Origin: Orychophragmus violaceus
Taxonomy: Eukaryota > Streptophyta > Magnoliopsida > Brassicales > Brassicaceae
Length of the DNA stretch: 64,000 nucleotides
Assembly (NCBI GenBank): GCA_030180135.1
Contig: CM058232.1
Span: 59,541,330 to 59,605,329 of the forward strand
Reading direction: 5' to 3'
A program made the position numbers and the translations under genes. The notes under the pieces were generated by a model. That model was not told the DNA's origin, did not search any database, and saw only the letters and a program-made list of their open reading frames with translations. Below, one piece after another: positions 43,175 to 54,213 of this stretch; position 1 is the first letter of the stretch; each line of letters begins with the position of its first letter.

Positions 43175-43977
43175 TCACAACACCACACAAACAATTATTT
43201 AGGTTTATTAGTCTTTTAACCTTTCCCTTAACCTTAACTCATTCGATCCGCTACCTTAGGATTAGTGGATTAATGATCCGCTACCTTAACTCATTCCCTT
43301 AACCTTATCCCTTAAATTCTTATTCTCAACCTCTTCGATCCGTCAGCTTGAGATTAGTAAACTTACTAATCTACTGACTTCACATTACTATTTAATCGAT
43401 TCATTTAACCCGATAACCCAGACTATTAACTAATTAACCCACCCCATTCTTATATTCTAAGTGTGTTATGTGTTTTAACCGTATTTTAATCAACTAATAT
43501 TTCCCATATATAGATTCATTTAGATACGTTCTTAAATAATTATATATGCATATACGTCCTAGCATGCCGTTCTATATGTATGCAACATCCAATGAAGCAA
43601 TCAAAGAAACTATCAATCAATTACCGATATAAACTAACTATCGTGCATCTCTTTAACCTAATCATTTAATTAGTTAACCGAGTTATTAATCAACCTAGCC
43701 GTTCTAACCAATTCACTCATCGAGGTATCCAACCTAAAGCTACGGTTAATAAATTCAAGGTCTATATGTCCTAGTCTATATGCAACACACAATTTACCCA
43801 ACTCACGGTGTTATCATAACGACGGATGGATGGATTGACGGAACACACGAGACTCGACACTAACCCGATGCTAACCCGAACTTCCCCGAACCGTTGACTT
43901 GCTGTGACCCGACCTTGATCTGAGCGTTGACCTTAGTGATTCCGATCGTACCTTCACACGAGCCTCCGGACCAACCT

Positions 43978-44730
43978 CATTTTCTCTCTCCTCTTTCTCT
44001 CCTTCTCTAACTCCCCCGGTTCTTCTCCTTCCCTCTCTCCTCCGGTTCTCTTCTCTCTCTCTCTCCTCTGGTTCTCTTCCTTCTCCCTCTCCTCTGGTTC
44101 TCCTCCTTCTCTCCTCCGGTTCTACTCCTTCTCTCTCTCATCCGGTTCTCTTCCTTCTCTACTCAGGTTCTCCTCCTTCTCTCCTCCGGTTCTTCTCTCT
44201 CTCTCTTCTTCTTCTTCACGCTTCTCCTTCTTCTCCCTCTCTTCTTCTTCTTCTTCTTCTTCTTCTCTCTCTCTTCTTCTTCTCCTTCCTCTTCTTCTTC
44301 TCCTCCTCCTCTCTCACGCTTCTCTTCTTCTTCTTCTTCTTTTTCTTCTTCTCCTCTCTCGCGCTTATTCTTCTTCTTCTTCTCCTCTCTCACGCTTCTT
44401 CTCTCTCCCTTCTATTTCTTCTTCTTCTATCACGCTTCTTTTCTCTCCCTTCTTCTTCTTCTTCTTCTTCTTCTTCTTCTCTCTCCCTTCTTCTTCTTCT
44501 TCTTCTTCCTCCGGTCTTCTTCTTCTTCCTCCTCCTTCTTCCTCTCCTTCTCCTTCTCCTTCTCCTTCTCCTTCTCCTTCTCCTTCTCCTTCTCCTTCTT
44601 CTTCTTCTTCTTCTTCTTCTTCTTCTTCTTCTTCTTCTCCTTCTCCTTCTTCTTCTCCTTCTCCACGCTTCTTCTTCTCTTCCTCTCCTTCTCTATTTCT
44701 CTTCTCTCTTTCTCTTTTCTTTGTGGTTTT
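43978..44730 (+). repeat. Pyrimidine tract (right LARD LTR)
   Basis: C/T-only tract like 28979-29690 but with a different pattern, including a run of about ten CTTCTC hexamers near 44540-44600 and long TTC arrays. Encoded Lys/Glu-rich frames are chance. Confidence 0.9.
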
Positions 44731-45643
44731 GGTGTTGTGTGTGTAGAATGAGGAAGCAAATACCTTCTTATATAGTAAATCAAGTCTTCTGGATGGATGA
44801 CAAATGTCCCTCCTCTCTCCTCATCCTTTGCCACGAAATCATGCTGAGATACAAGGTAAATTCATTGTATACTCTCTTCTCTTCTTCTCTTTTGCCACAT
44901 AATCATACAAGGGTGTGAAAGATTCATTTCATCTTCTCCTCCTCTCTCCATGAGCCACGACACCATGCCAAGAATAAGGGGAGATTCAGTGCATTCTAGG
45001 GCATCAAGTCTTCTCTTCTCTCCATGCCATGCCATCCTTCTCAAGGTGAGGTAAGGTTCATTGCATCTTCCCCTTATTACTTTCTCCCCAAGTTATCATG
45101 TTTTCAATGTCCATGAATCTAAAAGGAATAAGTGGCACCAGTGAGGAGAAGACACTTGTCTATTGGGGTTTTATTCTGGCCAATTACATTGCACCAAACC
45201 GTTTCTAGAAGCTCCCTATTCTCGAACCATTCCGACGTACCGATATTGCTGTTTTCGTGTTTAATATTTTAGAAACTCCTTAGCTGCTTCTATAAATCCA
45301 CCAAGCCTCATTTTCAGATTCTAGATGATCTTAGATGAATTTAGAATTTGAATCACCACATTTGGATACCCGTAGCTCCCGGTAAGAATTTTACAAGTTT
45401 CTTCGGTTTTATCGGTTTCCATTCCCGATAATCCGAAAAACTCATCTACGGTCCGTTTTCACCATTCTTGGTCTTCTAAATGTTTTCTTTAATTAAAAAG
45501 AAGAAAACTTGGACCGTTTTAACTTCAGGCTCGCATTTTGGCAAAATTACCAAAATGCCTCTCTACTTTGGCAAAATTACAATTTTGCCCTTGTTGACTT
45601 TTTCTTTGCCCGTTGACTCTATTTCTGGAAACAGGGTATTACA

Positions 45644-46284
45644 GGCCATGCTTCTCTGCTAATGGGTCGGCCTCGAATTTTCTCGTTAAAATCCTTAGTG
45701 GGAAAAACCATTTGGGATAAAACCACACAAAGGGTACAAGAGTATAAACCTTGGTCCATAGAGATATTGCAATTCCCTCCTAGTCTCCAAATATAAGTTT
45801 GAAGTTCATCAAGTCTGTGAGCTTCAAAATGAGCCAAGTCCATAAACCACTGGGTTAGAACGTGAGTAACTTCTTCATCCGAGCTGTTTTTGGCTTGATT
45901 CCAGCTATCCTGAATCCTCTGATGAGTCAAGATTTTAGAAAAAAAATTCTTTTGTTGCTTGATTCATCATAGTCTGTTCTAACCTCTCCCATAAGTGGCA
46001 GTTGGTCTCCAGCGAGTACATTGTAAGTCTTTTATTTTGTAACTTTCATAACTTCCTCATGTGAAAGGATATTAAAGCACTTCTAATTTTTGATGACTCC
46101 TTGATGGATTACGGTTCTGTAACAGGTTGATCCGTAGCTTAACTCCTCTTGGTTAAGTAGATATGCTTATAAACGTGCAGCTATGTCCCTGGTGCGATCA
46201 AGTTGTTTCTCTCCAAGGGCATATACTGGCTCGGGCAACCATCCTCTAGTCTTCTTGGATAATGATGGCTTGATGACCTCATCG
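45644..46284 (-). repeat. X2 left LTR, second part
   Basis: Continues the LTR interrupted at 26755. The end reads GATGACCTCATCG, the counterpart of GATGTCCTCATCA in X1; on the minus strand this is the LTR start. A minus-strand open frame at 45619-45930 crosses the LARD junction and is not a gene. Confidence 0.6.
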
Positions 46285-46483
46285 TACTCTCTCTCTCTTG
46301 AAAAGATTTCGACCTCAAAACTGTATAACCTTCACCGAGAGAAAGCAAGTTAGCTTTCATGCGGTTTTGTAAGTTCATGGACTTACCTCGATGGATCTGG
46401 GGTTCATTGATGTAAGGGCTATCAGGCGGTTCTCCTTTGAGTAGGTGATTCACTATCACGCCTCTGATCTGTCTTGGCGCCAC
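46181..46483 (-). pseudogene. X2 tail fragment across PPT and LTR
   Basis: The minus strand contains MKANLLSLGEGYTVLRSKSF QER, closely matching X1 at 59292-59522 (MKANLLSLGANYSVSRSKPF QEG). The purine tract CAAGAGAGAGAGAGTA (46285-46300) lies within it. This is a relic of the LTR-overlapping tail seen in the CRM-like elements; no pol precedes it. Confidence 0.55.
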
Positions 46484-46603
46484 GGACGAGCTTCTGAACC
46501 ATCATCTCATGTGGTCTCGGTCTTGCTGTGTCCAAGGACGGGTGGTACCTCTTTCCGGTTCTTCTCTTTGGTTTCAGAAATTATATGGACACTTTTTGGC
46601 ACG

Positions 46604-46608
46604 GTAAA
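46604..46608. repeat. Target site duplication GTAAA (left copy)
   Basis: GTAAA before the Athila LTR, repeated exactly at 52604-52608. Confidence 0.92.
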
Positions 46609-47707
46609 TGATAGGCTCAGGTTTTAATCATATTCTACTGCAAGTGCACAGTTATGTGATTGTAGTATAAAAGGTATCGAATCCCACAGAGACTCTCGGT
46701 CACATTATAGATTATAAGTAATTGAATTAAGCTAAGCGAAACGAAGTGAAAAACAGTAAATAAAACCGCATGGTAAGCGAGTAAAGTGATCAATAAGCGA
46801 AGGCGCTAGACTTAGGGAAGTTCTTAGGAATCATGCGATGCTAGACACTTAACTAACAGGATTCAGATTAAGCACAATTCAAGAACTAGAAACTCTTTAC
46901 TAAATAATCCAACTCTCGCTGAGATTATTTCTATGTCTAGCAACCTAGTGATCCAAATCTCTTTGTAATCCTAGAGTTCTGAACAAGCATTAAGAACAGG
47001 TTCTATCGGTTCACAATTCTCCTAGACCAAATCTCTTTGTATCTAGTCAAATTCCTCACCCTAAGTTTCTTTAGATTATAACTCACATTCTCGTGTTATT
47101 GTCAATTATCTCAGATCTGATTATAACTCACACTCTCATGCTATTGTCAGAATTCAGTGTTAAGCACAACTTAGGTGATGAACGATAAGATGGTGAATCC
47201 TAATCAATCAGTTATCAAGCAAGCATAAAACCTTTGTGAGAATCCCTAAATCTATAAGAACAGGGGTTCGAAATCTCTTCTCTCTCGAGCAAGAGACCAG
47301 CCCCAAATCCCCTAATCTATGATAAAAGAAAGCTTAGCCTAACAAGTGGCTGTAAAACCTAATTAAATAGCCTAAAACACGAATTGGGCCTTCTTTGTAA
47401 ATATGATAAACTTTTGGGCCTTTCTGAAAATCTTCAAAAGTCATTAACTCGCGAGAATATGTCTGTCCACGATCAGTGTCGATCGACACTAAGGTCTGTG
47501 TCGATCGACACTCACTCCAAGTGTTGACTCCGACTTCTTCTTTTCTGCACAGATTCCCAATAGGCTCGAAAATGCACCAATATCTCCAAATAAGCTCCAA
47601 ACGTGCATAAACCTGTAAAGGACATAAAAGACTACAAAAACACCTAAAAGATTCTAAGTAAAGACTTATATCATGGCCTGAAAACCAGTAAAAACCATGA
47701 TATATCA
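46609..47707 (-). repeat. Athila 3' LTR
   Basis: TGATAGGC to ATATATCA. Compared with 51433-52603 it lacks about 70 bases (present at about 52075-52150). Contains two TGTCGATCGACACT-type palindromes near 47478 and 47501. Confidence 0.92.
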
Positions 47708-47722
47708 ACTCCCTCACACTTA
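47708..47722 (-). promoter_or_regulatory. Athila polypurine tract
   Basis: The minus strand reads AAGTGTGAGGGAGT next to the LTR. Confidence 0.75.
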
Positions 47723-48524
47723 GCTCTTGCTTGCACTCAAACAAGTAAAGAACCAAAGCATAAGAAAAGAGGTTTGAAAACACATAAACTCATTTCGTCT
47801 TAGGAACTTTCGCATTCATATTCATTTAGTAAACCACTGAAAACTTTCCTACAGAACTCGAGACCACAATATACTTCCCCCACACTTAGAAACTGTCCCA
47901 AGTAAACTCCACAATCAAGTTAGGACATTCAAGTTCACCACACTAGCCTCTGTATACAATTAGGTGCAGTCTCACAGAGAGAGTATCGAATCAAAGGACA
48001 CATGGACTCAACCTATTTAGTATCTGACCACCAAACTGTCGGTTTCTGGTTTCTTTCTTTTCCCTTTCTCCCTTAGCACTGATTTTTCCCCACTGGGTAT
48101 CATTTTGTTTTTTCTATCAGTGCTCTTCCCTTTTTATTTGGGGTTTAACTTTGGATCTTTCCATGGATACACAGGAGGTAATAGGGGTCTCTACCACTCC
48201 TGTGACCACTTCGAAGCTACTAGCTTATCCTCGGTTTTTATCTCTATTTTTTTTTTACTTTCAAAGGAGGGGAAAATCAGAAACCATACTTTAGAACAGG
48301 ATCATAGGCTGTGCCAAACACATCAAAGGAATCCGACCCAAAGATTACCAAGCCCCCAAGTGAGAAATTAAAGTCAATATTAAGTGCGAGACTAGTGATG
48401 GATCCTCTGAATACCTGGTTAGATATGGGTGTCCTTGGTAAGTTGATCTGTTTGGGGTTTTCTAATAGTCATAGAGGCTCTGCAAGTCTGTCCAATGGTC
48501 ACTTAGTTCCTGTTCAAGCGAAAA
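47723..48524 (-). other. Athila 3' non-coding region
   Basis: About 800 bases after pol in the intact family. A second purine-rich run (minus AAGTGTGGGGGAAG near 47876) repeats the tract motif. Open frames at 48105-48371 and 48311-48697 have no recognisable similarity. Confidence 0.55.
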
Positions 48525-49459
48525 ATTTCCTCGATTGCGTCATGCCGATCGGATCGACGCAAGCTCGGGCCGTCGATCTCTCTCGCGATCGGATGATCAC
48601 GCGACTCGATCCTTTAGCGATCGGTCCGTGCATCATCAAACCGACGCATACCAAATCATATAGCTTGGTTTTTGCGATTTCAAATATGTTTGTTTAGGTT
48701 TCAATTCTTGTTTCTTAAGTGTTTTGCTCTTATCAGTAGATTGATTCAAAAACACCTCTTTAAACAATCCTAAACTTGAATCTAAACAAGAAAAACCACA
48801 GAACCAATGGCTCTGATACCACTGAAGGATCGTTTAGTGTTAATCCTGATTCAGTTCATCAGATTAATTCATCCTAAACATGCAGATCTAGGTTCTATTG
48901 GATAGAAACAATAATGGATCTCACCTTTTACCTGTTTATGCAGCGGAAAGAGAGAACAGGTCATAGATCAGCAGAACCACCGAGAGATGGATCCTCCAAA
49001 GGCTCACACACGCTTCACAGGAAATGGCTGCTAGACCGAGCAGGAGAGGAGGCGCAGAGAGAGAGGAGGCTCGCGGCTGGGGCTTAGGGTTAGAGGAGAA
49101 AGAGATTTGGCTTTTAGTTTATAAAACCCTTCTATTTCCCTTTTGGGCTTTTGGGCCCAAATACCAATCTGATTAAATCCCTTGGATTTAATCAGACCCA
49201 TTAATCTCTCTCTAAGTACGACAAATGCCTGGCACTTTTACCGTACTTCTGCTAAGCCGTTCCTACACATTTTCCTGTTAGCTTAGGCGTGTGACCCATA
49301 TGGGATCATATAATAAAGGCAATAAGTCCAAGACTTATAGATCATGAGCGGACTCTAGCAAGCCATCATGACCCCCAGTATTATATGACTTATGTCTGAT
49401 CATTGACATACTCTTACTTTCTAGAGACAGTACCGAGATTACTGGACACAATTCCAACA
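48525..49459 (-). mobile_element. Copia-2: truncated Copia copy (5' LTR and leader only)
   Basis: 48823-49459 is a 637-base relative of the LTR at 2861-3531 (TGAAGGATCG to TTCCAACA). Left of it come the primer site (minus TGGTATCAGAGCC, 48809-48821) and about 280 bases of the CGATCG-rich leader. The rest of the element is missing. It abuts the Athila pol start at 49460, so deletion after insertion probably removed both the Copia body and the Athila pol. Confidence 0.85.
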
Positions 49460-49779
49460 GGATCATGAGCTTGACCAAGGAAGGATGGAAAAGCAACAGG
49501 GTGGGAGTGAAGCTTGGGTATTGTCGAGTGTTTATCTGCATTCACAGCAATAGAGTTATGAAGTTTAAGCTTAGAAGATGAAGATGCGTACGTTCGCTTT
49601 TGAGGACGTTTGATATTCAGAGCTTTCTGTTTATGAGCAGTTGCAGGTTCTGAAGATGTTAGAGTGGATTCCTGACGAACCACCATCTTCTCCTCTCCAA
49701 CATCAACTACATGAATCCCACTAATATGGGCTTCTTGCTCCATCTCAACACCAAATGTTTGACCATCAATGGTGGACCT
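49460..49779 (-). pseudogene. Athila pol segment after the protease
   Basis: An open minus-strand stretch (MEQEAHISGIHVVDVGEEKM, then a Lys/Ser-rich linker KRPQKRTYASSSSKLK) that ends abruptly against the Copia-2 LTR after FLGQAHDP. In Athila this linker leads to RT, absent here. Confidence 0.6.
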
Positions 49780-50199
49780 TCACAGCTTGTCCATCTTGAA
49801 GTGCAGAGGCTTATCTCCCAGGTGGAGATCAATCATGCCACGCCTCACATCAATCACTGTTCCAGCTGTAGCTAAAAAGGATCTGCCAAGTATAAGAGGA
49901 TCATCCGGTTCCATATCATATTTCAGCACCACGAAGTCTGTTGGAATCAAGTAGTTTCCAACTCTGATAGGTATGTCCTCAAGAACTCCTTCTGGATACC
50001 TCTTTGATCGATCAGCTAGGATAAGAGAGATCCTAGTAGGCTTGAAATCCAATAGTCCTAATCTCTTAGCCACAGAGTATGACATGAGATTTACTCCAGA
50101 ACCTAATTCACAAAGAGAATGCTCGAATCTGCCCTTAGAAATGGAACAGTCTAGCACAAAAACTCCTGGGTCTGGAAGCTTCTCTGAAATCTGAACCAA
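49780..50199 (-). pseudogene. Athila aspartic protease
   Basis: 139 residues: KLPDPGVFVLDCSISKGRFE, then LCELGSGVNLMSYSVAKRLG, TRISLILADRSKRYPEGVLE, VGNYLIPTDFVVLKYD and DPLILGRSFLATAGTVIDVR. The fold is complete, but the catalytic triplet, normally Asp-Leu-Gly-Ala-Ser in Athila, reads Glu-Leu-Gly-Ser-Gly. The catalytic Asp is replaced, so the enzyme should be dead. Confidence 0.8.
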
Positions 50200-50220
50200 C
50201 TACTTATCCATCTCTCCCAT

Positions 50221-51404
50221 TCATTTGATCACATTCTGCTCATGTTTAGACCTTATAGGAACTCTTGGGAATGGTATAGGAGGTTTGTAGACCCTTTCCT
50301 TAGCAAAAACATCAGATTTGGGCGCAATTGGGTCTGCCTGACCATCGCGTCGACCAATGCAGAGTGGGTGTCGGTCGACATTGAATTGATGTCGACCTTC
50401 AGTGTCGACCATGGTGGACTTCCGTTCGTCATGAGGACTCGAAATTGCCGTCAGAACTGCGTGTCGACCGACACTAAGAGGGGTTTTGAACGACACTAAA
50501 TCTGCAGTTTCAAAAACGTGTTTCTCATCTCTGCAGCTCACGAATCCAGCCTCCAAATTTCTTCCAATCAGCTGTGGAACAACCTCTTCTTCATGCTGTA
50601 CATGGATAGCATTGACATGTAGCCTTGGGTTCTGCTCAGTTCTCCCTGGAAGGAATCCATCCTCTCTTTTCACAGCTGCAGCAGTCTGAGCAACTCGAGA
50701 ATCCAACTACTTCACACGTGTACTCAAGGATTCAAACTTCCCATTCAGATCTTCATAAACAGCATCCAGCTTCTTGTTGAAGTCCACAATGATCTTAGTC
50801 TGATCTTCCAGCACCCGCTCCAACATAGCTTCCATCTTGCTCTCATGAGCACTAGTAACAGGAGGTGCCTGATAAGAAGAAGCTCCATAGTTCCTTGTGA
50901 AGGAATTGTTCTGTTTTTGTCCTTCAAGAAGCTGCTCCATCATGGTTTCCAATCTGCTTTTATGTGTAGGTGCAGGAGGTGCTTGGTAAGAAGAAACACC
51001 ATAGTTCCTCGAGAAAGAGTTACTCTGTTGCTGGAAGGGCTCCTGAAAAGCAGACTTCCAACTGTAAAATCCACTCCCTCCAGCGTAGTTGATAGCTTCT
51101 TGCGCATACATTCCAATTACAAGACTATGCAGAGAGTCAACTTGCTTCTTCAGCCCAGCTATCTGCGAGCTGTCAATCCCTGAGCTGAAAAAACCATTCG
51201 GATACATCATCCTTACAGATCTCTTAGTCTTCTTGGTTGCTTCCGCGAAAGGTGTCGACCGACACTAGGTTGGTGTCGATCGACACTAAGTTCTCTTGGT
51301 CGCTGTTTCCCTGCAGAAACAAGAAAAACGCGAAAAGAGATTAGTAACAAAGAAAAGAAAACACTTAGACTAAATTCTAGTACAAAATCTATCGGCAAAC
51401 TCAA
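50221..51404 (-). pseudogene. Athila gag, C-terminal part (three open pieces)
   Basis: Open pieces 51213-51404, 50707-51210 and 50221-50706 are separated by single stops. The middle piece has NPNGFF-type text (MMYPNGFFSSGIDSSQIAGL) and two copies of a NNSFTRNYGxSSYQAPP repeat followed by coiled-coil-like sequence (ESKMEAMLERVLEDQTKIIV). The last reads PPIPFPRVPIRSKHEQNVIK. TGTCGATCGACACT palindromes inside coding DNA give recurrent Val-Asp-Arg-His text. Most of the capsid region is missing; what remains is typical of the Athila gag end. Confidence 0.7.
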
Positions 51405-51408
51405 AGAG

Positions 51409-51426
51409 TCCCCGGCAACGGCGCTA
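51409..51426 (-). promoter_or_regulatory. Athila primer binding site (Asp tRNA type)
   Basis: The minus strand reads TAGCGCCGTTGCCGGGGA, complementary to the 3' end of plant Asp tRNA with one change. Confidence 0.88.
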
Positions 51427-51432
51427 AAAACT

Positions 51433-52603
51433 TGATAGGCTTAGGTTTTAATCCTATTCTGCAAGTGCACATTTATGTGATTGTAGTATAAAAGGTATCG
51501 AATCCCACAGAGACTCTCGGTCAAACGATAGATTAAAAGTAATCAAATTAAGCTAAGCGAAACGAAGTGAAAAACAGTAAATAAAACAGCAAGGTAAGCG
51601 AGTAAAGTGATCAATAAGCGAAGGTTCTAGACTTAGGGAAGTTCTCAGGAATCATGCGATGCTAGACACTTAACTAACCGGATTCAGATTAAGCACAATT
51701 CAAGAACTAGAAACTCTTTACTAAATAATCCAACTCTCGCTGAGATTATTTCTATGTCTAGCAACCTAGTGATCCAAATCTCTTTGTAATCCTAGAGTTC
51801 TAAACAAGCATTAAGAACATGTTCTATCGGTTCACAATTCTCCTAGACCAAATCTCTTTGTATCTAGTCAAATTGCTCACACTAAGTTTCTTCAGATTAT
51901 AACTCACACTCTCGTGCTGTTGTCAATTATCTCAGATCTGATTATAACTCACACTCTCGTGCTATTGTCAGATTTCAGTGTTAAGCACAACTTAGGTGAT
52001 GAACGATAAGATGGTGAATCCTAATCAATCGGTTATCAAACAAGCATAAAACCTTTGTGAGAATCCCTAAATTTAACTAGGTTACTACTCAGACATGGCA
52101 ATCATGACAAAAGACATAATCAAAGTAATAATCATATATAACCAAAAGAATAAGAACAGGGGTTCGAAATCTCTTCTCTCTCGAGCAAGAGACCAGCCCC
52201 AAATCCCCTAATCTATGATAAAAGAAAGCTTAGCCTAACAAGTGGCTGTATAACCTAATTAAATAGCCTAAAACACGAATTGGGCCTTCTTTGTAAATAT
52301 GATAAACTTCTGGGCCTTTCTAAAAATCTTCAAAAGTCATTAACTCGCGAGAATATGTCTGTCCATGATCAGTGTCAATCGACACTAAGGTCTGTGTCGA
52401 TCGACACTCACTCCAAGTGTTGACTCCGACTTCTTCATTTCTGCACAGATTCCCAATAGGCTCCAAAATGCACCAATATCTCCAAATAAGCTCCAAACGT
52501 GCATAAACCTGTAAAGGACATAAAAGACTACAAAAACACCTAAAAGACTCTAAGTAAAGACTTATATCATGGCCTGAAAACCAGTGAAAACCATGATATA
52601 TCA
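51433..52603 (-). repeat. Athila 5' LTR
   Basis: 1171 bases, TGATAGGC to ATATATCA; matches 46609-47707 apart from substitutions and a deletion there. TGTCRATCGACACT palindromes near 52377. Confidence 0.92.
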
Positions 52604-52608
52604 GTAAA
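52604..52608. repeat. Target site duplication GTAAA (right copy)
   Basis: Exact copy of 46604-46608. Confidence 0.92.
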
Positions 52609-52658
52609 CATGTTGAACATGTACTTCTATCAAGATCTAGTTGTCGTCTTAAAACATG

Positions 52659-53226
52659 TTATAATTCATCATTTTCTTTTAAATTCAGTAGGTCCTTTAG
52701 TACGGCTGTGGAATCAGTAAAGATAAATTGTTTTAAGGAATTACTTACCTGACTAACACTCTCAGTCTGGTTTGGGTCAGGCAGATTTTCTTTGATCTCA
52801 GCATCGCCTTCGGTCTGTGGATCATCCTCTGTCCTTATGGTGCTTGTTGTGGCTTGATCTTCCTTAAAGGATTGGCCCGGTTTTAATTGCAGTCTTTTCT
52901 TCACAGCTCCTTGTGTAATAGACTCCATTGTAGAACAATTACCTACATGAATTCATAATGAGAAGAGCAGGTACATCATTTATGTATTAAAAGATTTAAA
53001 GACGTGTGGGGTCATCAACAAATTGGAAGCCGATATGCTCTTTAGTTGTGTCCTTGTTACAATCAGTGTGGCTCACTAGCCCATAAACGTCCAGCAATAA
53101 ATCCTTCCCCTTTGAATCTGCTTGATGGTCCTTGATGCCGCCTCTTGTACCTGTTTCATCCTTAATACTCTCCTCAGCATTCTTAAATTCAGAAGCCACC
53201 TTATTAGTGGCCAGGACGATAACCAC
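52659..53226 (-). pseudogene. X2 gag-like C-terminal fragments
   Basis: Two open pieces: 52996-53226 and 52659-52928. The second ends EIKENLPDPNQTESVSQVSN then FTDSTAVLKDLLNLKEND, aligning with X1 (SNDSIAVSKDLLSLQEDE at 59781-59999). Charged and low in hydrophobics; no enzyme motif. A shared family-X feature of unknown role. Confidence 0.5.
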
Positions 53227-53990
53227 TTCATATAAAGTGTTAGGCTCGCGGTTCCAGTGGGAAATTGTGGCTAAGCTCGAATGCTTTTTTTACAGCTTAC
53301 TGATTGGATTCAGTCTATAGTGAGCTGAAGGTTATAAACTCTTTAGTGTTCATCGGTTTAGTCACTGCTGGATCCATTTTTCTTGGGTAGGGTCGGATGA
53401 TGCTGCTGCCTCCATTGGGGCGTCAGCCTGTCCCGTTTGCTTCTTTGTTCGACCTGCGTCTTGCTCAACACTTTTTTAAAAAAGGCAATTGCATTAAAAC
53501 AGCTTTTGGATCATGGTACACATAATGACAATACTCAGTGTGGGATACATTAACCTGAGGTGAACTTGTTTTCAGAACATAGTCTACCTTTTGTTGCACC
53601 GGATTTTGTTCGGCGGTACTGGTTCTTGTGGAACAGAACTCAAGCCCTTGGCTTCAGAACATGTATGTGGTTTTTGGGCTTGGACAAGCCTTTAATTTCA
53701 GCCTAGGCGTGACATACTTCTGGTATATGAGCTATTTGATATCCTTCCACGTGTGTGTTGGCTCATTCTAATGAACTTACCATTTCTCCTCGTGCCTCCA
53801 CCATGAATAAGTTTCTCCGGTCAAAGTGTGGATGGCATACGAGGGCTTGTCTCTTTCTAGGATGTTGTAATCCAAAAAGTACTCCAAATTTCTTCCCAAT
53901 GAAGGTAATCCTCAGTTCCTGAAAAGGATATGGGTTGTAAGCCAAAGTTATATGATTTGTAATTAGATTGAGTCCAAGGTGTAGATGATC
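53227..53990 (-). other. X2 internal region, no clear coding
   Basis: About 760 bases of broken sequence between gag-like pieces. Short open frames only (for example 53763-53945). Acidic Gln-rich scraps near 53390-53460 may be gag linker. Confidence 0.4.
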
Positions 53991-54213
53991 TTAGTCTGGT
54001 GGTGTGGTGCGGCTCGTAATGGTCGGTGGCTTGGACTCCTTCTCATATTTGGCATGGTCGTTTCTCTCTTGTTGATAGATAAGCACGACTCCTCCTCTCA
54101 TAGCTTGGAGTGGTGATAGTCGTTGTTGCTCCAGCCGGCTCAAACGCTCACCAACGGTTTGTCGCTCTAAGTTTTTGAGCAAAGTCAGCTGGTGCGTTGT
54201 GGTCGTCGCCCAT
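53991..54213 (-). pseudogene. X2 gag N-terminus
   Basis: From an ATG at 54213 the minus strand reads MGDDHNAPADFAQKL, matching the CRM-C gag start MGDNQNAPTDFSQLL at 56536. After an indel an alternate frame keeps QTVGERLSRLEQQRL, matching AIGERLARLEQPTAP in CRM-C. This shows family X derives its gag start from the CRM-like elements. Confidence 0.65.

Larger units (their letters stand above)
26756..45643 (-). mobile_element. LARD: large non-coding LTR element with about 3.8-kb LTRs
   Basis: LTRs begin TGTAACGCC and end GGTATTACA on the plus strand. A primer site (minus strand TGGTATCAGAGC) sits just left of the right LTR and a purine tract just right of the left LTR, so the element is minus-oriented. 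The target duplication is imperfect: GGACA (26751-26755) and GGCCA (45644-45648). The right LTR is split by CRM-B. The internal 4.2 kb has no recognisable gag or pol. TGTAAYRCC ends are usual for Tekay/Del elements, so it is probably their non-autonomous derivative (inference). Confidence 0.75.
34764..45643 (-). repeat. LARD 5' LTR (right), split by CRM-B
   Basis: LTR pieces are 34764-35251 and 42226-45643, joined by removing CRM-B and one CTAAG. The net length is about 3.9 kb, close to the left LTR. Many substitutions and a length change near 43230-43310 separate the two LTRs, so the element is old relative to the Copia. Confidence 0.8.
46609..52603 (-). mobile_element. Athila-type Gypsy retrotransposon with pol deleted
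   Basis: Minus-strand element with LTRs of 1099 and 1171 bases, a perfect GTAAA target duplication, the Asp-tRNA-type primer site, gag and a protease. RT, RNase H and integrase are missing: the frame stops at 49460 against the LTR of a truncated Copia copy, and on the other side only the non-coding Athila 3' region remains. Assignment to Athila rests on the primer site and the gag/protease wording. Confidence 0.88.
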
